A stretch of 64,000 nucleotides of DNA from an uncultured Microbacterium sp. (lineage in GTDB: Bacteria > Actinomycetota > Actinomycetes > Actinomycetales > Microbacteriaceae), in contig NZ_CALBRW010000017.1 of NCBI RefSeq assembly GCF_937927635.1, positions 124,001 through 188,000 on the forward strand, in the 5' to 3' direction. The stretch's first letter is position 1, and each line of letters starts with the position of its first letter. The translations under genes and the position numbers were made by a program. Of the stretch, positions 63,809 to 64,000 are shown piece after piece. The notes beneath the pieces are model-generated. The model ran no database searches, was not told the DNA's origin, and saw nothing but the letters and a program-made list of their open reading frames with translations.

Positions 63809-63840
63809 GAAAGGGGCGAGCCCGCAGGCCCGCCCCTTTC
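63809..63840 (-). terminator. hairpin terminator of pyk
   Basis: GAAAGGGGCG and CGCCCCTTTC form 10-bp arms around a smaller AGCC/GGCC stem. It lies 9 nt after the pyruvate kinase stop, read on the minus strand. Confidence 0.8.
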
Positions 63841-63848
63841 CGAACGTC

Positions 63849-64000
63849 TCAGGCGCGGGTCTTGTAAACCGGCGCCGCTCCGCCGACGGCATCCCCGACC
63901 TTGTGGACGCGGATGTCGTTGGTGGAGCCGACGATCCCGGGAGGGGAACCCGAGATCACGACGACCTTGTCGCCTTCTGCGGCGAGGCCCGTCCCGAGCA
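63849..64000 (-). CDS. pyk: pyruvate kinase, 3' end
   Basis: The last 50 codons are visible; the gene starts beyond the window. GDKVVVISGSPPGIVGSTND followed by IRVHKVG and a short tail is the pyruvate kinase C-terminal domain. The enzyme makes pyruvate and ATP from phosphoenolpyruvate. Confidence 0.92.
   Translation of the reverse strand, partial: LGTGLAAEGDKVVVISGSPPGIVGSTNDIRVHKVGDAVGGAAPVYKTRA

Overview
The window looks like chromosomal DNA of a high-GC actinobacterium of the family Microbacteriaceae, most likely Microbacterium or a close relative. Supporting marks are RbpA, a PafB/PafC pair, an ANTAR regulator beside polA and pyk, a double-FKBP lipoprotein ahead of pafB, many GTGA/ATGA-coupled operons, and a striking excess of the heptamer GGATGCC/GGCATCC.

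Region 1 (1-7,750) differs from the rest. It holds a multicopper oxidase operon (DUF302, SHOCT protein, Tat-exported oxidase), decayed remnants of CtaG-like and DUF2243 membrane-protein genes, and a seven-gene sulfur operon: two tiny paralogous cysteine-rich proteins, a persulfide dioxygenase-rhodanese fusion, a TauE/SafE exporter, a lipoprotein rhodanese, a thioredoxin and a DUF2892-like protein. A divergent CsoR-family repressor has two cysteines but lacks the copper-ligand histidine, so it resembles the persulfide sensor CstR. Near-identical 16-bp operators lie between the repressor and the sulfur operon (two copies) and ahead of the oxidase operon (one copy), so one regulon seems to join sulfane-sulfur detoxification to a cuproenzyme. 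The region ends at the 3' end of tRNA-His and is poor in the genome-signature heptamer, which suggests an acquired island.

Region 2 (8,000-23,100) carries orn, tRNA-Arg, and a branched-chain amino acid catabolic block. An Lrp-type regulator is divergent from the branched-chain 2-oxoacid dehydrogenase genes (E1 alpha, E1 beta, E2). A TetR regulator is divergent from a methylcrotonyl-CoA carboxylase / acyl-CoA dehydrogenase / MaoC hydratase / CitE-like lyase operon. The gene content parallels the M. tuberculosis Rv2495c-Rv2502c cluster. A phosphoglycerate mutase-like phosphatase, a sirtuin and an rRNA methyltransferase follow.

Region 3 (23,100-43,400) is housekeeping: SGNH hydrolase, DEAH helicase, ferritin-VIT1 iron exporter, tRNA-Leu, M20 peptidase, UppP and a PAC2 protein. 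A long, tightly coupled operon then runs HAD - TrmI - FKBP lipoprotein - PafB - PafC - TatA - TatC - HelY - Lnt. The Pup-proteasome genes that in mycobacteria lie between trmI and pafB are absent from this position. RbpA, a glycerophosphodiesterase, an SPFH protein and NfeD follow.

Region 4 (43,400-64,000) is mixed: an SDR, an HdeD-like protein, AraC-VOC, a short UvrA paralogue, transporters, a DUF222-HNH gene under a partial SOS box, a broken acetyltransferase, a second SGNH hydrolase, a DUF885 protein, polA, a PaaI thioesterase, PdtaR, tRNA-Leu and the 3' end of pyk. No phage, CRISPR array or complete insertion sequence was seen.
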